The position numbers were made by a program, and so were the translations under genes. This document shows, in pieces, positions 1-5,494 of a stretch of DNA of 5,494 bases. Position 1 is the first letter of the stretch. Every line of letters starts with the position of its first letter. The notes beneath the pieces were generated by a model that was given only the letters and a program-made list of their open reading frames with translations, was not told the DNA's origin and made no database searches. The stretch is from a bacterium (GTDB lineage: Bacteria; Bacillota; Negativicutes; Acidaminococcales; Acidaminococcaceae), in the NCBI GenBank assembly GCA_004562175.1, contig SFRS01000062.1:1-5494 (forward strand), read 5' to 3'.

Positions 1-241
1 CGGACTTTTCGTTGAACTGCCGAACACGGTAGAGGGCAAAATAGATGTACGCTCACTGTCGGAAAATTACTTCGAGGTAAGAAACGGCATCGCTCTTTAT
101 GATGGTGTAGCCGGCACTATGTATACTATAGGCGACAAGGTTCGTGTAAAGTGCATCAACGCAAATGTCAACTTAGGACAGATCGACTTTGAGCTTATCA
201 AAGTCTACACAGACGATTCAGACGGCGACAAAGCCGAATAA
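1..241 (+). CDS. rnr: Ribonuclease R, C-terminal fragment (5'-truncated by window)
   Basis: The reading frame is open from base 2 to the TAA at 239-241 and gives 79 residues. The translation starts GLFVELPNTVEGKIDVRSLS and continues with YTIGDKVRVK and GQIDFELIKV. This is the S1 RNA-binding domain that closes RNase R of the RNB/RNase II family, where the order 'GLFVEL..TVEG..HV.SL' then 'Y.LGDKV.V.V' then 'IDFEL' is characteristic. RNase R is a processive 3'-to-5' exoribonuclease that degrades structured RNA in the cytoplasm. The catalytic RNB domain lies upstream, outside the window. The tail after the S1 fold is short and acidic (DDSDGDKAE), whereas many homologues end in a basic Lys-rich tail. 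A second in-frame TAA follows immediately at 242-244. mscL starts 30 bases downstream with no terminator between, so the two are probably cotranscribed. RNase R is favoured over other S1 proteins because the domain is C-terminal and the closing IDFEL motif matches. Confidence 0.88.
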   Translation, partial: GLFVELPNTVEGKIDVRSLSENYFEVRNGIALYDGVAGTMYTIGDKVRVKCINANVNLGQIDFELIKVYTDDSDGDKAE

Positions 242-271
242 TAAACAAAAATCGAGAGGAGAAGAATTAAA

Positions 272-799
272 ATGGCAAACGAAAAGAAAGAACACAAGGA
301 TCTGCGTGACGTAAAGGCGTTCAAGGCAGTAGGTCAGGGTGTTGAAAAGGTAGGAAAGATCAAGTTTGTAAGCGAGTTCAAGGACTTCATATCCAAGGGC
401 AATGTTATGGATATGGCTGTTGGCGTAATTATCGGCGGTGCCTTTGGCAAAATCGTAGGCTCCTTGGTTAGCGATGTTATTATGCCTCCCATTGGCATGG
501 CCCTGGGCAAGATGGATTTTAAAAATCTCTTCATCGCATTAAATGGCAAGGATTATGCAACCTTGGAGGCTGCAAAAAAAGCTGGTGCTCCCGTGCTGGC
601 CTATGGTAGCTTCGTGAACACCATTGTAGACTTTTTGATTTTAGCCTTTGTAGTATTTCTTATGGTTAAGCAAATCAACAGGCTGACCCCGCCGCCAGCT
701 CCTAAACCGGAGCCCCGCCTGTGTCCTTATTGCAAGAGTGAAATCGCTGATGATGCCACTCGTTGCCCCCACTGCACTTCTCAATTAGACGGCAAATAA
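272..799 (+). CDS. mscL: Large-conductance mechanosensitive channel MscL with N-terminal extension and C-terminal zinc ribbon
   Basis: This is a homopentameric inner-membrane channel that opens under membrane tension to release solutes during hypo-osmotic shock. The family core is clear. An N-terminal amphipathic stretch ([14 protein letters not shown], 32-45) leads into TM1 (about 46-74), which holds the gate signature [14 protein letters not shown]; Gly51 aligns with E. coli Gly22. A periplasmic loop covers about 80-108, and TM2 (about 111-136) contains [16 protein letters not shown]. Two things are unusual. About 29 extra, mostly charged residues precede the normal start. The usual C-terminal helical bundle is replaced by a Pro-rich linker (PPPAPKPEP, 140-148) and a four-cysteine zinc ribbon: C151-x2-C154-x10-C165-x2-C168. 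The ATG at 272 is supported by a GAGGAGA ribosome binding site at 256-262. No other ATG lies in frame until Met46, inside TM1, so the extension is real if the gene is made at all. The gene sits 30 bases after rnr and is followed by a strong terminator. Identity as MscL is very secure; the role of the ribbon is unknown to me. Confidence 0.96.
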   Translation: MANEKKEHKDLRDVKAFKAVGQGVEKVGKIKFVSEFKDFISKGNVMDMAVGVIIGGAFGKIVGSLVSDVIMPPIGMALGKMDFKNLFIALNGKDYATLEAAKKAGAPVLAYGSFVNTIVDFLILAFVVFLMVKQINRLTPPPAPKPEPRLCPYCKSEIADDATRCPHCTSQLDGK

Positions 800-818
800 T
801 TTTCTTCTCATAAAAATT

Positions 819-858
819 AGCATCGGAAGCCATAAATACTCGCTTCCGATGCTTTTTT
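819..858 (+). terminator. Rho-independent terminator after mscL
   Basis: A perfect 12-bp stem (819-830 with 842-853, built on GCATCGGAAGC / GCTTCCGATGC) encloses an 11-base loop. It runs directly into a T-run at 853-858. It lies 20 bases past the mscL stop and should end the rnr-mscL transcript. Upstream A residues (812-816) partly complement the T-run, so it may work in both directions. Confidence 0.92.
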
Positions 859-860
859 AA

Positions 861-889
861 TTGCTAAAACATGCTTGATAATGTATAAT
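861..889 (+). promoter_or_regulatory. Sigma-A-type promoter of tyrS
   Basis: A -35 box TTGCTA (861-866; 4 of 6 to TTGACA) and a perfect -10 box TATAAT (884-889) are separated by the ideal 17 bases. The promoter begins just after the mscL terminator. Transcription would start near 896, giving tyrS a leader of about 55 bases. Confidence 0.75.
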
Positions 890-904
890 AATGTGAGATT
901 ATCT

Positions 905-944
905 GCTTGCTATTTTACGGCAAGCTTAAATATTTAAGGGAGGT
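905..944 (+). promoter_or_regulatory. tyrS leader dyads and ribosome binding site
   Basis: The short leader holds a hairpin, GCTTGC (905-910) with GCAAGC (920-925) and a 9-base loop. It is followed directly by a perfect 14-base palindrome, CTTAAATATTTAAG (925-938), whose last bases enter the ribosome binding site GGGAGGT (938-944). The start codon follows after 6 bases. No T-box consensus (AGGGTGGNACCGCG) or long stem I is present, and the space is too short for one. The structures are seen directly; any regulatory role is inference. Confidence 0.45.
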
Positions 945-950
945 CATTAG

Positions 951-2171
951 ATGTCTGTCTTTGACGTATTACAGGAGCGTGGCTTCATTAAACAAATGTC
1001 CCACGAAGCTGAAATTAAAGAATTATTAGAGAAAGAAAAAATCACTTTTTATATCGGGTTTGACCCCACCGCCGACAGCCTGCATGTAGGCCACTTCATC
1101 GCCCTGATGATGATGAGCCATATGCAAAAGGCCGGCCATCGTCCCATTGTACTCCTGGGGGGCGGCACCGGCATGGTTGGCGACCCCAGTGGCAAGGACG
1201 AAATGCGCAAGATGCTCACTCCTGAATTCATTGCCCACAACATTGCTTGCTTCAAAAAGCAAATGAGCCGTTTCATCGACTTCAGCGAGGGTAAAGCCAT
1301 CATTGCTAACAACGCTGATTGGTTGCTGAATTTGAATTATGTCAATCTGCTCCGTGAGGTAGGCGTGCATTTTTCTGTAAACCGCATGCTGACCGCCGAA
1401 TGCTTTAAAAAGCGTTGGGAAAAGGGCCTGACCTTCTTCGAATTCAACTACATGATTATGCAATCCTATGACTTCTGGAAGCTGCATCAGGACTATAACT
1501 GCGTGATGGAGCTGGGCGGTGACGACCAATGGTCCAATATGCTGGGTGGTGTGGAGCTGATTCGTCGCAAGGAGCAAAAGCCCGCTTACTGCATGACTTG
1601 CAAGCTCTTGACCAATAGTGAAGGCAAGAAGATGGGCAAAACAGAAAAGGGTGCCCTGTGGCTGGATCCGGAGAAAACCTCTCCCTATGATTTCTACCAA
1701 TACTGGCGTAATGTCAACGACAGCGACGTGGAAAACTGCTTGGCACTCTTGACTTATCTGCCCATGGACGAGGTGCATCGTCTGGCAAGCCTGAAGGACG
1801 CAGCTATCAACGAAGCAAAAAAAGTGCTGGCCTTCGAGGTTACTAAGCTGGTTCACGGCGAGGAGGAAGCACTCAAGGCTCAGGCTGCTACCGAAGCGCT
1901 CTTTGGTGGCGGCGCTGATTTGAGCAACGTGCCCACCATCGAGATTACGGCCGAGGAGATGACTGCCAAGGTTATCGACGTGCTCACCGCTGCTAAGATT
2001 TTCAGCAGCAAGCGCGAAGCACGCCAAATGATTACCCAAGGCGGACTGACTGTAAAAGAAGAAATCCTGAAGGACCCGGAAGCAACCTTGAGCGCTGACA
2101 TGTTCGACGCTGACAAGAGCCTTTTGATCCGCAAGGGTAAAAAGAAATATTTCCGCCTGCTGGTGAAATAA
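951..2171 (+). CDS. tyrS: Tyrosyl-tRNA synthetase
   Basis: This cytoplasmic class I aminoacyl-tRNA synthetase activates tyrosine with ATP and loads it onto tRNA-Tyr; the enzyme acts as a homodimer. The 406-residue length is normal. The Rossmann catalytic domain starts with [16 protein letters not shown], containing Tyr34 (tyrosine binding) and the HIGH-class motif HVGH at 45-48. The substrate pocket motif YMIMQSYD places Tyr167, Gln171 and Asp174 where TyrRS enzymes use Tyr, Gln and Asp to recognise tyrosine. GGDDQWSN follows, and KMGKT (227-231) is the KMSKS-loop equivalent. The C-terminal S4-like RNA-binding domain (about 340-406) contains [19 protein letters not shown]. The ATG at 951 has a strong GGGAGGT ribosome binding site 6 bases upstream. 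The gene has its own promoter and a leader with no T-box. All signature residues look intact. Confidence 0.97.
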   Translation: MSVFDVLQERGFIKQMSHEAEIKELLEKEKITFYIGFDPTADSLHVGHFIALMMMSHMQKAGHRPIVLLGGGTGMVGDPSGKDEMRKMLTPEFIAHNIACFKKQMSRFIDFSEGKAIIANNADWLLNLNYVNLLREVGVHFSVNRMLTAECFKKRWEKGLTFFEFNYMIMQSYDFWKLHQDYNCVMELGGDDQWSNMLGGVELIRRKEQKPAYCMTCKLLTNSEGKKMGKTEKGALWLDPEKTSPYDFYQYWRNVNDSDVENCLALLTYLPMDEVHRLASLKDAAINEAKKVLAFEVTKLVHGEEEALKAQAATEALFGGGADLSNVPTIEITAEEMTAKVIDVLTAAKIFSSKREARQMITQGGLTVKEEILKDPEATLSADMFDADKSLLIRKGKKKYFRLLVK

Positions 2172-2184
2172 TAGAGAAGACTTG

Positions 2185-2218
2185 TAGGGGCGCATCTGGC
2201 AAGGTCCCCCCCTATTTT
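2185..2218 (+). terminator. Weak possible terminator after tyrS
   Basis: TAGGGG (2185-2190) can pair with CCCCTA (2209-2214) across an 18-base loop, followed by TTTT at 2215-2218. The stem is only 6 bp and the loop is long. It is probably inefficient and could let tyrS transcription continue into brnQ. Confidence 0.35.
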
Positions 2219-2275
2219 ATTGAAAAGCAGTATTTTGAGGGGAAGCTGCTTGACTAATGGATTTGGGAGTATGTG

Positions 2276-3601
2276 ATGAATAATAATAATATGAGCTTAG
2301 CAAAAATCCTGCCCATCGGCTTGATGCTGTTTTCCTTTTTCTTTGGCGCAGGTAATTTGATTTTCCCCCCTGCTTTGGGACAAATGGCCGGTGACAACCT
2401 GCCAACTGCCATTTTGGGCTTCTGCATCAGCGGTGTAGGCCTGCCCTTGTTGGGCATTTTGGCCATGGCAATTTTGGATGGCGATGACCCCGATGAATTG
2501 GCTAGTCCCATGTGTCCTGCCTTTGGCAAGGCTATCACGATTTTGTGCGCCCTGACCATCGGACCTTTCTTCGCCATTCCTCGTACTGCAGCTGTGTCCT
2601 TTGATACGGGCATTTTGTTGCTGCTGCCGGAGGGCTACGAAACCATGGGTCTTGTGCTTTATTCCATCTTTTTCTTTGCCTTGACTTATTTTCTTTCTGT
2701 TAATCCGTCCAAAATTGTTGATAATATCGGCAAAATCATGTCCCCTCTGCTGTTAATCTGCTTGGGCATTTTGATTTTCTGCGTTATCACCGACCCTATG
2801 GGTGCATTGCAGCCCGCCAACAACGTTTATAAAAACGCACCCTTTTTCAAAGGCTTCCAGGAGGGCTACAACACCATGGACCTTTTATGCACCATGCTTT
2901 ACGGTGCTGCTACCTTGAAGGCGATTGAGTCCCAAGGTATCACCGAGCAAAAGCAGCTGACCAAGGTATGCATTTACGCCGGTATTATTGCCGCAATCTG
3001 CCTGGCCTTGATTTATGGTGCTTTGGCTTATGCCGGTGCTGCCAGCACTGCTGCCTTTGGCATGGTATCTAATGGTGGACAGCTGCTGAATATGATCAGC
3101 GTGCACTACATGGGCTTCCCGGGACAAGTGGTTTTGGCCTTGATTATTTTCTTCGCCTGCATCACCACCTCCATCGGTCTCACCACCTCCATCAGCAGCT
3201 ATTTTAATCAGCTTAGCGGTGGTCGCGTCCAATACCAACGCTTCTGCGTGTATATCTGTCTGTTTAGCTTGGTAGTGGCCAACTTTGGCCTGAACAATAT
3301 TATCAAGTTCTCCATTCCGGTTATTTGCATGCTTTATCCCATCGTTATCGCCATTGTGATTTTGAACGTGGGCCAAAGCATCTTTAAGCGTGATAAGGCC
3401 ATCTTCCGCATTTGCTTGACCTTGACCACCATCTTCGCCATTTTCGATGGTCTCAGAGCCGGTGGCTTCGATTTGCGGGCTTTGGATAGCTTCTTGACCC
3501 AGTACCTACCCTTCTTTGATGTGGGCTTTGGCTGGTTGCTGCCCTGCTTTGGTGGTATTTTGTTGGGTTATCTGTACCGCATGGTGTGCCCCAATAAATA
3601 A
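2276..3601 (+). CDS. brnQ: Branched-chain amino acid:cation symporter (LIVCS family)
   Basis: This integral membrane transporter imports leucine, isoleucine and valine with Na+ or H+. The protein has 441 residues, close to the usual 430-450, and is hydrophobic throughout with about 12 membrane segments. The N-terminal signature SFFFGAGNLIFPPALG (20-35) is the hallmark of BrnQ. Further family-like stretches are LTIGPFFAIPRTAAVSF, the ATLKAIESQGI segment around residue 215, and CITTSIGLTTSISSYF. The ATG at 2276 is preferred because GGGAG (2265-2269) sits 6 bases upstream. A GTG at 2273 is in frame but too close to that site, and Met6 (2291) is too far. The first codons are ATG followed by four AAT repeats. 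The gene follows tyrS by 104 bases with no obvious promoter. Substrate preference among Leu, Ile and Val, and the coupling ion, cannot be read from the sequence. Confidence 0.93.
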   Translation: MNNNNMSLAKILPIGLMLFSFFFGAGNLIFPPALGQMAGDNLPTAILGFCISGVGLPLLGILAMAILDGDDPDELASPMCPAFGKAITILCALTIGPFFAIPRTAAVSFDTGILLLLPEGYETMGLVLYSIFFFALTYFLSVNPSKIVDNIGKIMSPLLLICLGILIFCVITDPMGALQPANNVYKNAPFFKGFQEGYNTMDLLCTMLYGAATLKAIESQGITEQKQLTKVCIYAGIIAAICLALIYGALAYAGAASTAAFGMVSNGGQLLNMISVHYMGFPGQVVLALIIFFACITTSIGLTTSISSYFNQLSGGRVQYQRFCVYICLFSLVVANFGLNNIIKFSIPVICMLYPIVIAIVILNVGQSIFKRDKAIFRICLTLTTIFAIFDGLRAGGFDLRALDSFLTQYLPFFDVGFGWLLPCFGGILLGYLYRMVCPNK

Positions 3602-3630
3602 TTTCCCACATATTATTACAGAAACACAAA

Positions 3631-3672
3631 AGCCGTTAGGTGAGTTACACAGCTCACTTAACGGCTCTTTTT
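3631..3672 (+). terminator. Rho-independent terminator after brnQ
   Basis: A 16-bp stem (3631-3646 with 3651-3666, two G-U wobbles) is capped by a 4-base ACAC loop and followed by C and TTTTT (3668-3672). It begins 29 bases after the brnQ stop and cleanly separates brnQ from the nfeD-floA operon. Confidence 0.93.
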
Positions 3673-3735
3673 ATACATGAAATAACCAGGTTTTGCCAAT
3701 AGAATTCTGCATGCTCATATATTACGAATAAATGT

Positions 3736-3785
3736 TTCGAGTAACGTTTCGTTACACGAATCTCACAAGTAATTCTAGCGTGAGA
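3736..3785. promoter_or_regulatory. Two abutting inverted repeats upstream of the nfeD promoter (candidate operators)
   Basis: The first dyad is TTCGAGTAACG (3736-3746) and CGTTACACGAA (3750-3760), an 11-bp inverted repeat with one mismatch around TTT. The second begins at the very next base: TCTCAC (3761-3766) and GTGAGA (3780-3785), a perfect 6-bp repeat with a 13-base spacer. A related TTACGAA half-site occurs at 3722-3728. The second dyad reaches into the expected -35 region of the promoter at 3799. The positions suit binding by a dimeric regulator. No T-run follows, so these are not terminators. The repeats are seen directly; function is inferred. Confidence 0.45.
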
Positions 3786-3804
3786 GCACTGAAAATGGTA
3801 TAAT
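3776..3804 (+). promoter_or_regulatory. Extended -10 promoter for the nfeD-floA operon
   Basis: TGGTATAAT (3796-3804) is a perfect extended -10 element (TG, one base, TATAAT). The -35 position, 17 bases upstream (3776-3781, TAGCGT), is a poor match, which is common when an extended -10 is present and can signal a need for an activator. Transcription would start near 3811, leaving a leader of about 100 bases before nfeD. Confidence 0.65.
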
Positions 3805-3827
3805 AAAATGTAATCTTGTGAAAAAAT

Positions 3828-3905
3828 GCAAGCTGATAATGGTAACGTACTTGAAAGCGAGATATGTGGACTGAATTGTTTCAGCTTTTGCAGGCAAAAG
3901 GAGGT
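3828..3905 (+). promoter_or_regulatory. Structured nfeD leader with possible alternative pairings over the ribosome binding site
   Basis: Two hairpins lie back to back: CTGAA/TTCAG (3871-3875 with 3880-3884, 4-base loop) and CTTTTG/CAAAAG (3885-3890 with 3895-3900, 4-base loop). The second takes in the first bases of the ribosome binding site AAAGGAGGT (3897-3905). An upstream GCAAGCTGA (3828-3836) can instead pair with TCAGCTTTTGC (3881-3891) using a 2-base bulge, which would break both hairpins and free the site. The complementarities are plain in the sequence; that they switch is inference. Confidence 0.35.
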
Positions 3906-3910
3906 ATGCT

Positions 3911-4384
3911 ATGCCTATAGAATATTATCTTTTAATCGCAGGCGTGATTTTAATGAGTGTGGAGCTGGCCGTGCCGGGCTTCGGTATCTTCGGCATCGGG
4001 GGCCTGATTTGTTTGACAGGCGGTGGCTATTTCCTCTTGGGCGGTGGCTTTCCTGCGTTGGCCGTGCTCTTGGGCTTTTACGTGGTGGCGGCCTTGGTGC
4101 TGGCCTTTTTGTGCGTATATTTGCCCAAGGAGAGCAAGTGGAATCCCTTCGTACTGTGGGACAAGCAGCAAAACAGCGCGGGCTACACTGGTGGCAGCGA
4201 TTTTTCAGCGCTGCTGGGCAAGCAAGGCGTGGCCTTGACTACTCTGCGACCGGCAGGCACCGTGCTCATTGAAGGCAAGCGCTACGATGTGAGCAGCTTG
4301 GGTGATTATATCACCAAGGATAGCAAAATCATCGTCACCAAGGTGGAAGGCAGCAAGCTTTTTGTAGATTTAGTAAAGGAGTGA
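3911..4384 (+). CDS. Short NfeD-family membrane protein (TM segments plus C-terminal OB fold)
   Basis: The 157-residue protein has three hydrophobic segments: about 5-21, 23-44 (rich in Gly, with VPGFGIFGIGGL) and 47-71. A soluble linker follows, then a small beta domain at about 103-157: GKQGVALTTLRPAGTVLIEG, then KRYDV, then IIVTKVEGSKLFVDL. The LRPAG.V.I.GKRYDV pattern is the NfeD C-terminal OB-fold signature. It has no N-terminal ClpP-like serine protease domain, so it is the short NfeD form. Short NfeD proteins are typically encoded next to a flotillin-like SPFH gene and are thought to act with it in membrane microdomains; the floA start lies 6 bases after this stop, which fits exactly. 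The ATG at 3911 has a strong AAAGGAGGT site 5 bases upstream. This product corresponds in context to the NfeD partner of FloA in Bacillus. Its biochemical activity is not established by the sequence. Confidence 0.9.
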   Translation: MPIEYYLLIAGVILMSVELAVPGFGIFGIGGLICLTGGGYFLLGGGFPALAVLLGFYVVAALVLAFLCVYLPKESKWNPFVLWDKQQNSAGYTGGSDFSALLGKQGVALTTLRPAGTVLIEGKRYDVSSLGDYITKDSKIIVTKVEGSKLFVDLVKE

Positions 4385-4390
4385 TTTGGA

Positions 4391-5407
4391 GTGGATTTGT
4401 TAATTAGCGCTATTTTTGGCAGTGGCTTTATGTTTATTTTGGCCATTGTAGGTATTGCGGTGTTTTTGAATTTTGTGCCGTTAGGGCTGTGGATTAGCGC
4501 CATTGCCGCAGGCGTCAACGTGGGGATTTTTAACTTAATTGGTATGCGTTTGCGTCGTGTACCTGCTTCCCAAATCGTGCTGCCCTTGATCAAGGCCAAC
4601 AAGGCAGGCTTGGACGTGAACGTGAACCAGTTGGAGGCACATTATCTGGCCGGTGGTAATGTTGACAGAGTAATTGATGCCTTGATTGCAGCTCACCGAG
4701 CTCAAATCGATTTGAGCTTTGAACGGGGCTGTGCCATTGATTTGGCAGGTCGTAATGTGCTGGAGGCAGTGCAGATGAGCGTTAACCCTGAGGTTATCGA
4801 AACTCCTGTGGTCAGCGCCGTGGCTAAGGACGGCATTGAGCTGAAGGTTAAGGCTCGCGTAACCGTGCGCGCCAACATTGACCGTTTGGTAGGTGGTGCT
4901 GGTGAAGCAACTATTATTGCCCGCGTAGGCGAGGGTATCGTTACTAATGTAGGCTCCAGTGATGACCATAGTAAGGTGCTGGAAAACCCCGACTTTATTT
5001 CTAAAACCGTGCTGGATAAGGGCTTGGATGCAGGCACTGCCTTCGAGATTTTGTCCATTGATATTGCGGATGTGGATGTGGGCCGTAACATTGGCGCCGC
5101 CCTGATGACCGACCAGGCCGAGGCCGACAAGCGTATTGCCCAAGCTCGGGCCGAGGAACGCCGTGCTATGGCAGTGGCCAAGGAGCAGGAAATGAAGGCC
5201 TATACCCAAGAGATGCAGGCCAAGGTTGTGGAAGCTCAGGCTAAGGTGCCTGCCGCTATGGCTGCAGCCTTGGAGAGCGGTCGTTTGGGCGTGATGGACT
5301 ATTATCGGCTGAATAATATTCAGGCTGATACCCAAATGCGCCGCACGATTGCGGAGGTAAGTCCCGATGTGACCAGCGAAGGAGCTGACAAGCCCGCCGG
5401 TAAATAA
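4391..5407 (+). CDS. floA: Flotillin-like SPFH protein FloA
   Basis: The 338-residue protein matches the B. subtilis FloA (YqfA) family along its whole length; FloA there is about 331 residues. FloA is a membrane-attached scaffold that organises functional membrane microdomains. Residues about 7-28 and 30-52 form a hydrophobic N-terminal anchor. The family stretch GMRLRRV leads into the SPFH region, with [38 protein letters not shown] and [14 protein letters not shown]. The C-terminal part (about 245-295) is an Ala/Glu/Lys-rich coiled coil ([20 protein letters not shown]) of the kind used in flotillin oligomerisation, followed by [19 protein letters not shown]. The start is GTG at 4391, chosen because AAAGGAG (4375-4381) lies 9 bases upstream, overlapping the end of nfeD, and because residues from this codon align with the family's N-terminus. 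The GTG start and tight spacing suggest translational coupling with nfeD. Confidence 0.96.
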   Translation: MDLLISAIFGSGFMFILAIVGIAVFLNFVPLGLWISAIAAGVNVGIFNLIGMRLRRVPASQIVLPLIKANKAGLDVNVNQLEAHYLAGGNVDRVIDALIAAHRAQIDLSFERGCAIDLAGRNVLEAVQMSVNPEVIETPVVSAVAKDGIELKVKARVTVRANIDRLVGGAGEATIIARVGEGIVTNVGSSDDHSKVLENPDFISKTVLDKGLDAGTAFEILSIDIADVDVGRNIGAALMTDQAEADKRIAQARAEERRAMAVAKEQEMKAYTQEMQAKVVEAQAKVPAAMAAALESGRLGVMDYYRLNNIQADTQMRRTIAEVSPDVTSEGADKPAGK

Positions 5408-5418
5408 GAGGTAGCAAG

Positions 5419-5494
5419 ATGTTTGATTTACTAGATAATCTAGTGCCCATGGTGATCCTCTTTATGCTGCTCAGGGGCATTTTGGATGTGCTTT
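5419..5494 (+). CDS. Unidentified membrane protein, N-terminal fragment (3'-truncated by window)
   Basis: An open frame begins at the ATG at 5419, 11 bases after the floA stop, with AAGAGGT (5406-5412) as ribosome binding site 6 bases upstream. Only 25 complete codons are visible, starting MFDLLDNLVPMVILFMLLRG and continuing ILDVL. After an acidic start, residues 9-25 are strongly hydrophobic apart from one Arg, consistent with a first membrane segment or a membrane-lying helix. I do not recognise the family from this length. In B. subtilis the gene after floA is the small yqfB, but I cannot tell whether this is related. The spacing and binding site make it very likely the third gene of the nfeD-floA operon. 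Confidence 0.6.
   Translation, partial: MFDLLDNLVPMVILFMLLRGILDVL

Noticed and set aside
800..950. T-box riboswitch before tyrS
   Set aside because: No T-box consensus or antiterminator was found, the upstream hairpin is the mscL terminator, and the promoter lies after it.
1026..2195. 389-residue open frame on the minus strand opposite tyrS
   Set aside because: It lies wholly antisense to an intact tyrS, its translation is His/Gln/Leu-rich without a recognisable domain, and it has no ribosome binding site. It is a codon-bias shadow.
2220..2275. Separate brnQ promoter using TTGAAA (2220) or TTGACT (2250) as -35
   Set aside because: No -10-like hexamer occurs 16-18 bases downstream of either. 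The AAGCAG/CTGCTT dyad at 2225-2251 is only 6 bp with a 15-base loop.
3693..3723. Second promoter TTGCCA ... TATATT upstream of nfeD
   Set aside because: The spacer is 19 bases and both boxes are imperfect. The extended -10 promoter at 3796-3804 is a much better candidate.
3673..3910. SigW-type ECF promoter (TGAAAC-N16-CGTA) before nfeD, expected from B. subtilis
   Set aside because: TGAAAT at 3678 has no CGT at proper spacing, and TGAAAA at 3819 is about 21 bases from CGTA at 3846, which is too far.
3826..4272. 148-residue plus-strand open frame starting in the nfeD leader
   Set aside because: No ribosome binding site precedes its ATG, it overlaps nfeD in another frame for most of its length, and the translation is Arg/Gly-rich shadow sequence. 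nfeD has clear homology and a strong binding site.
4535..5335. 266-residue minus-strand open frame opposite floA
   Set aside because: It is antisense to a full-length conserved floA and has no domain or start signal.
1..5494. tRNA, rRNA, CRISPR array, insertion sequence or phage genes
   Set aside because: No cloverleaf, direct-repeat array, transposase or terminal repeats were seen on reading either strand, and the genes are all housekeeping or membrane functions in the same orientation.

Overview
The window looks like ordinary chromosomal DNA from a low-to-mid GC Gram-positive-type bacterium (Bacillota). The evidence is a FloA-type flotillin that reads almost residue for residue like Bacillus YqfA, a short NfeD encoded directly upstream of it, a TyrRS of the KMGKT / GGDDQWSN type, strong AGGAGG-like ribosome binding sites, and Rho-independent terminators. 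An anaerobic clostridial or Negativicutes-like organism would fit, but that is inference and I cannot name a genus. All genes are on the + strand. There is no sign of phage, insertion sequence, CRISPR or tRNA.

Layout. (1) 1-858: the last 79 codons of ribonuclease R (S1 domain), followed 30 bases later by mscL, which encodes an unusual mechanosensitive channel with an N-terminal extension and a C-terminal zinc ribbon. A strong terminator closes this unit. (2) 861-2220: a sigma-A-type promoter, a short leader containing dyads, and tyrS. The leader has no T-box. (3) 2276-3672: brnQ, a branched-chain amino acid:cation symporter with no clear promoter of its own, closed by a strong terminator. (4) 3673-5494: a 230-base regulatory stretch (two adjacent dyads, an extended -10 promoter and a structured leader) drives nfeD, floA and the start of a third small membrane gene that runs off the window. 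These three genes are tightly spaced (6-11 bases) and form one operon.

How the genes relate. Region 4 is the recognised bacterial membrane-microdomain pair: an NfeD with an OB fold and a flotillin-like SPFH scaffold, here with a third membrane protein attached. Regions 1-3 are separate housekeeping functions: RNA decay, osmotic safety valve, tRNA charging and amino acid uptake. I found no convincing new multi-gene system. The points most worth a second look are the zinc-ribbon MscL, the potentially bistable leader RNA and paired dyads before nfeD, and the unidentified third gene of the flotillin operon.
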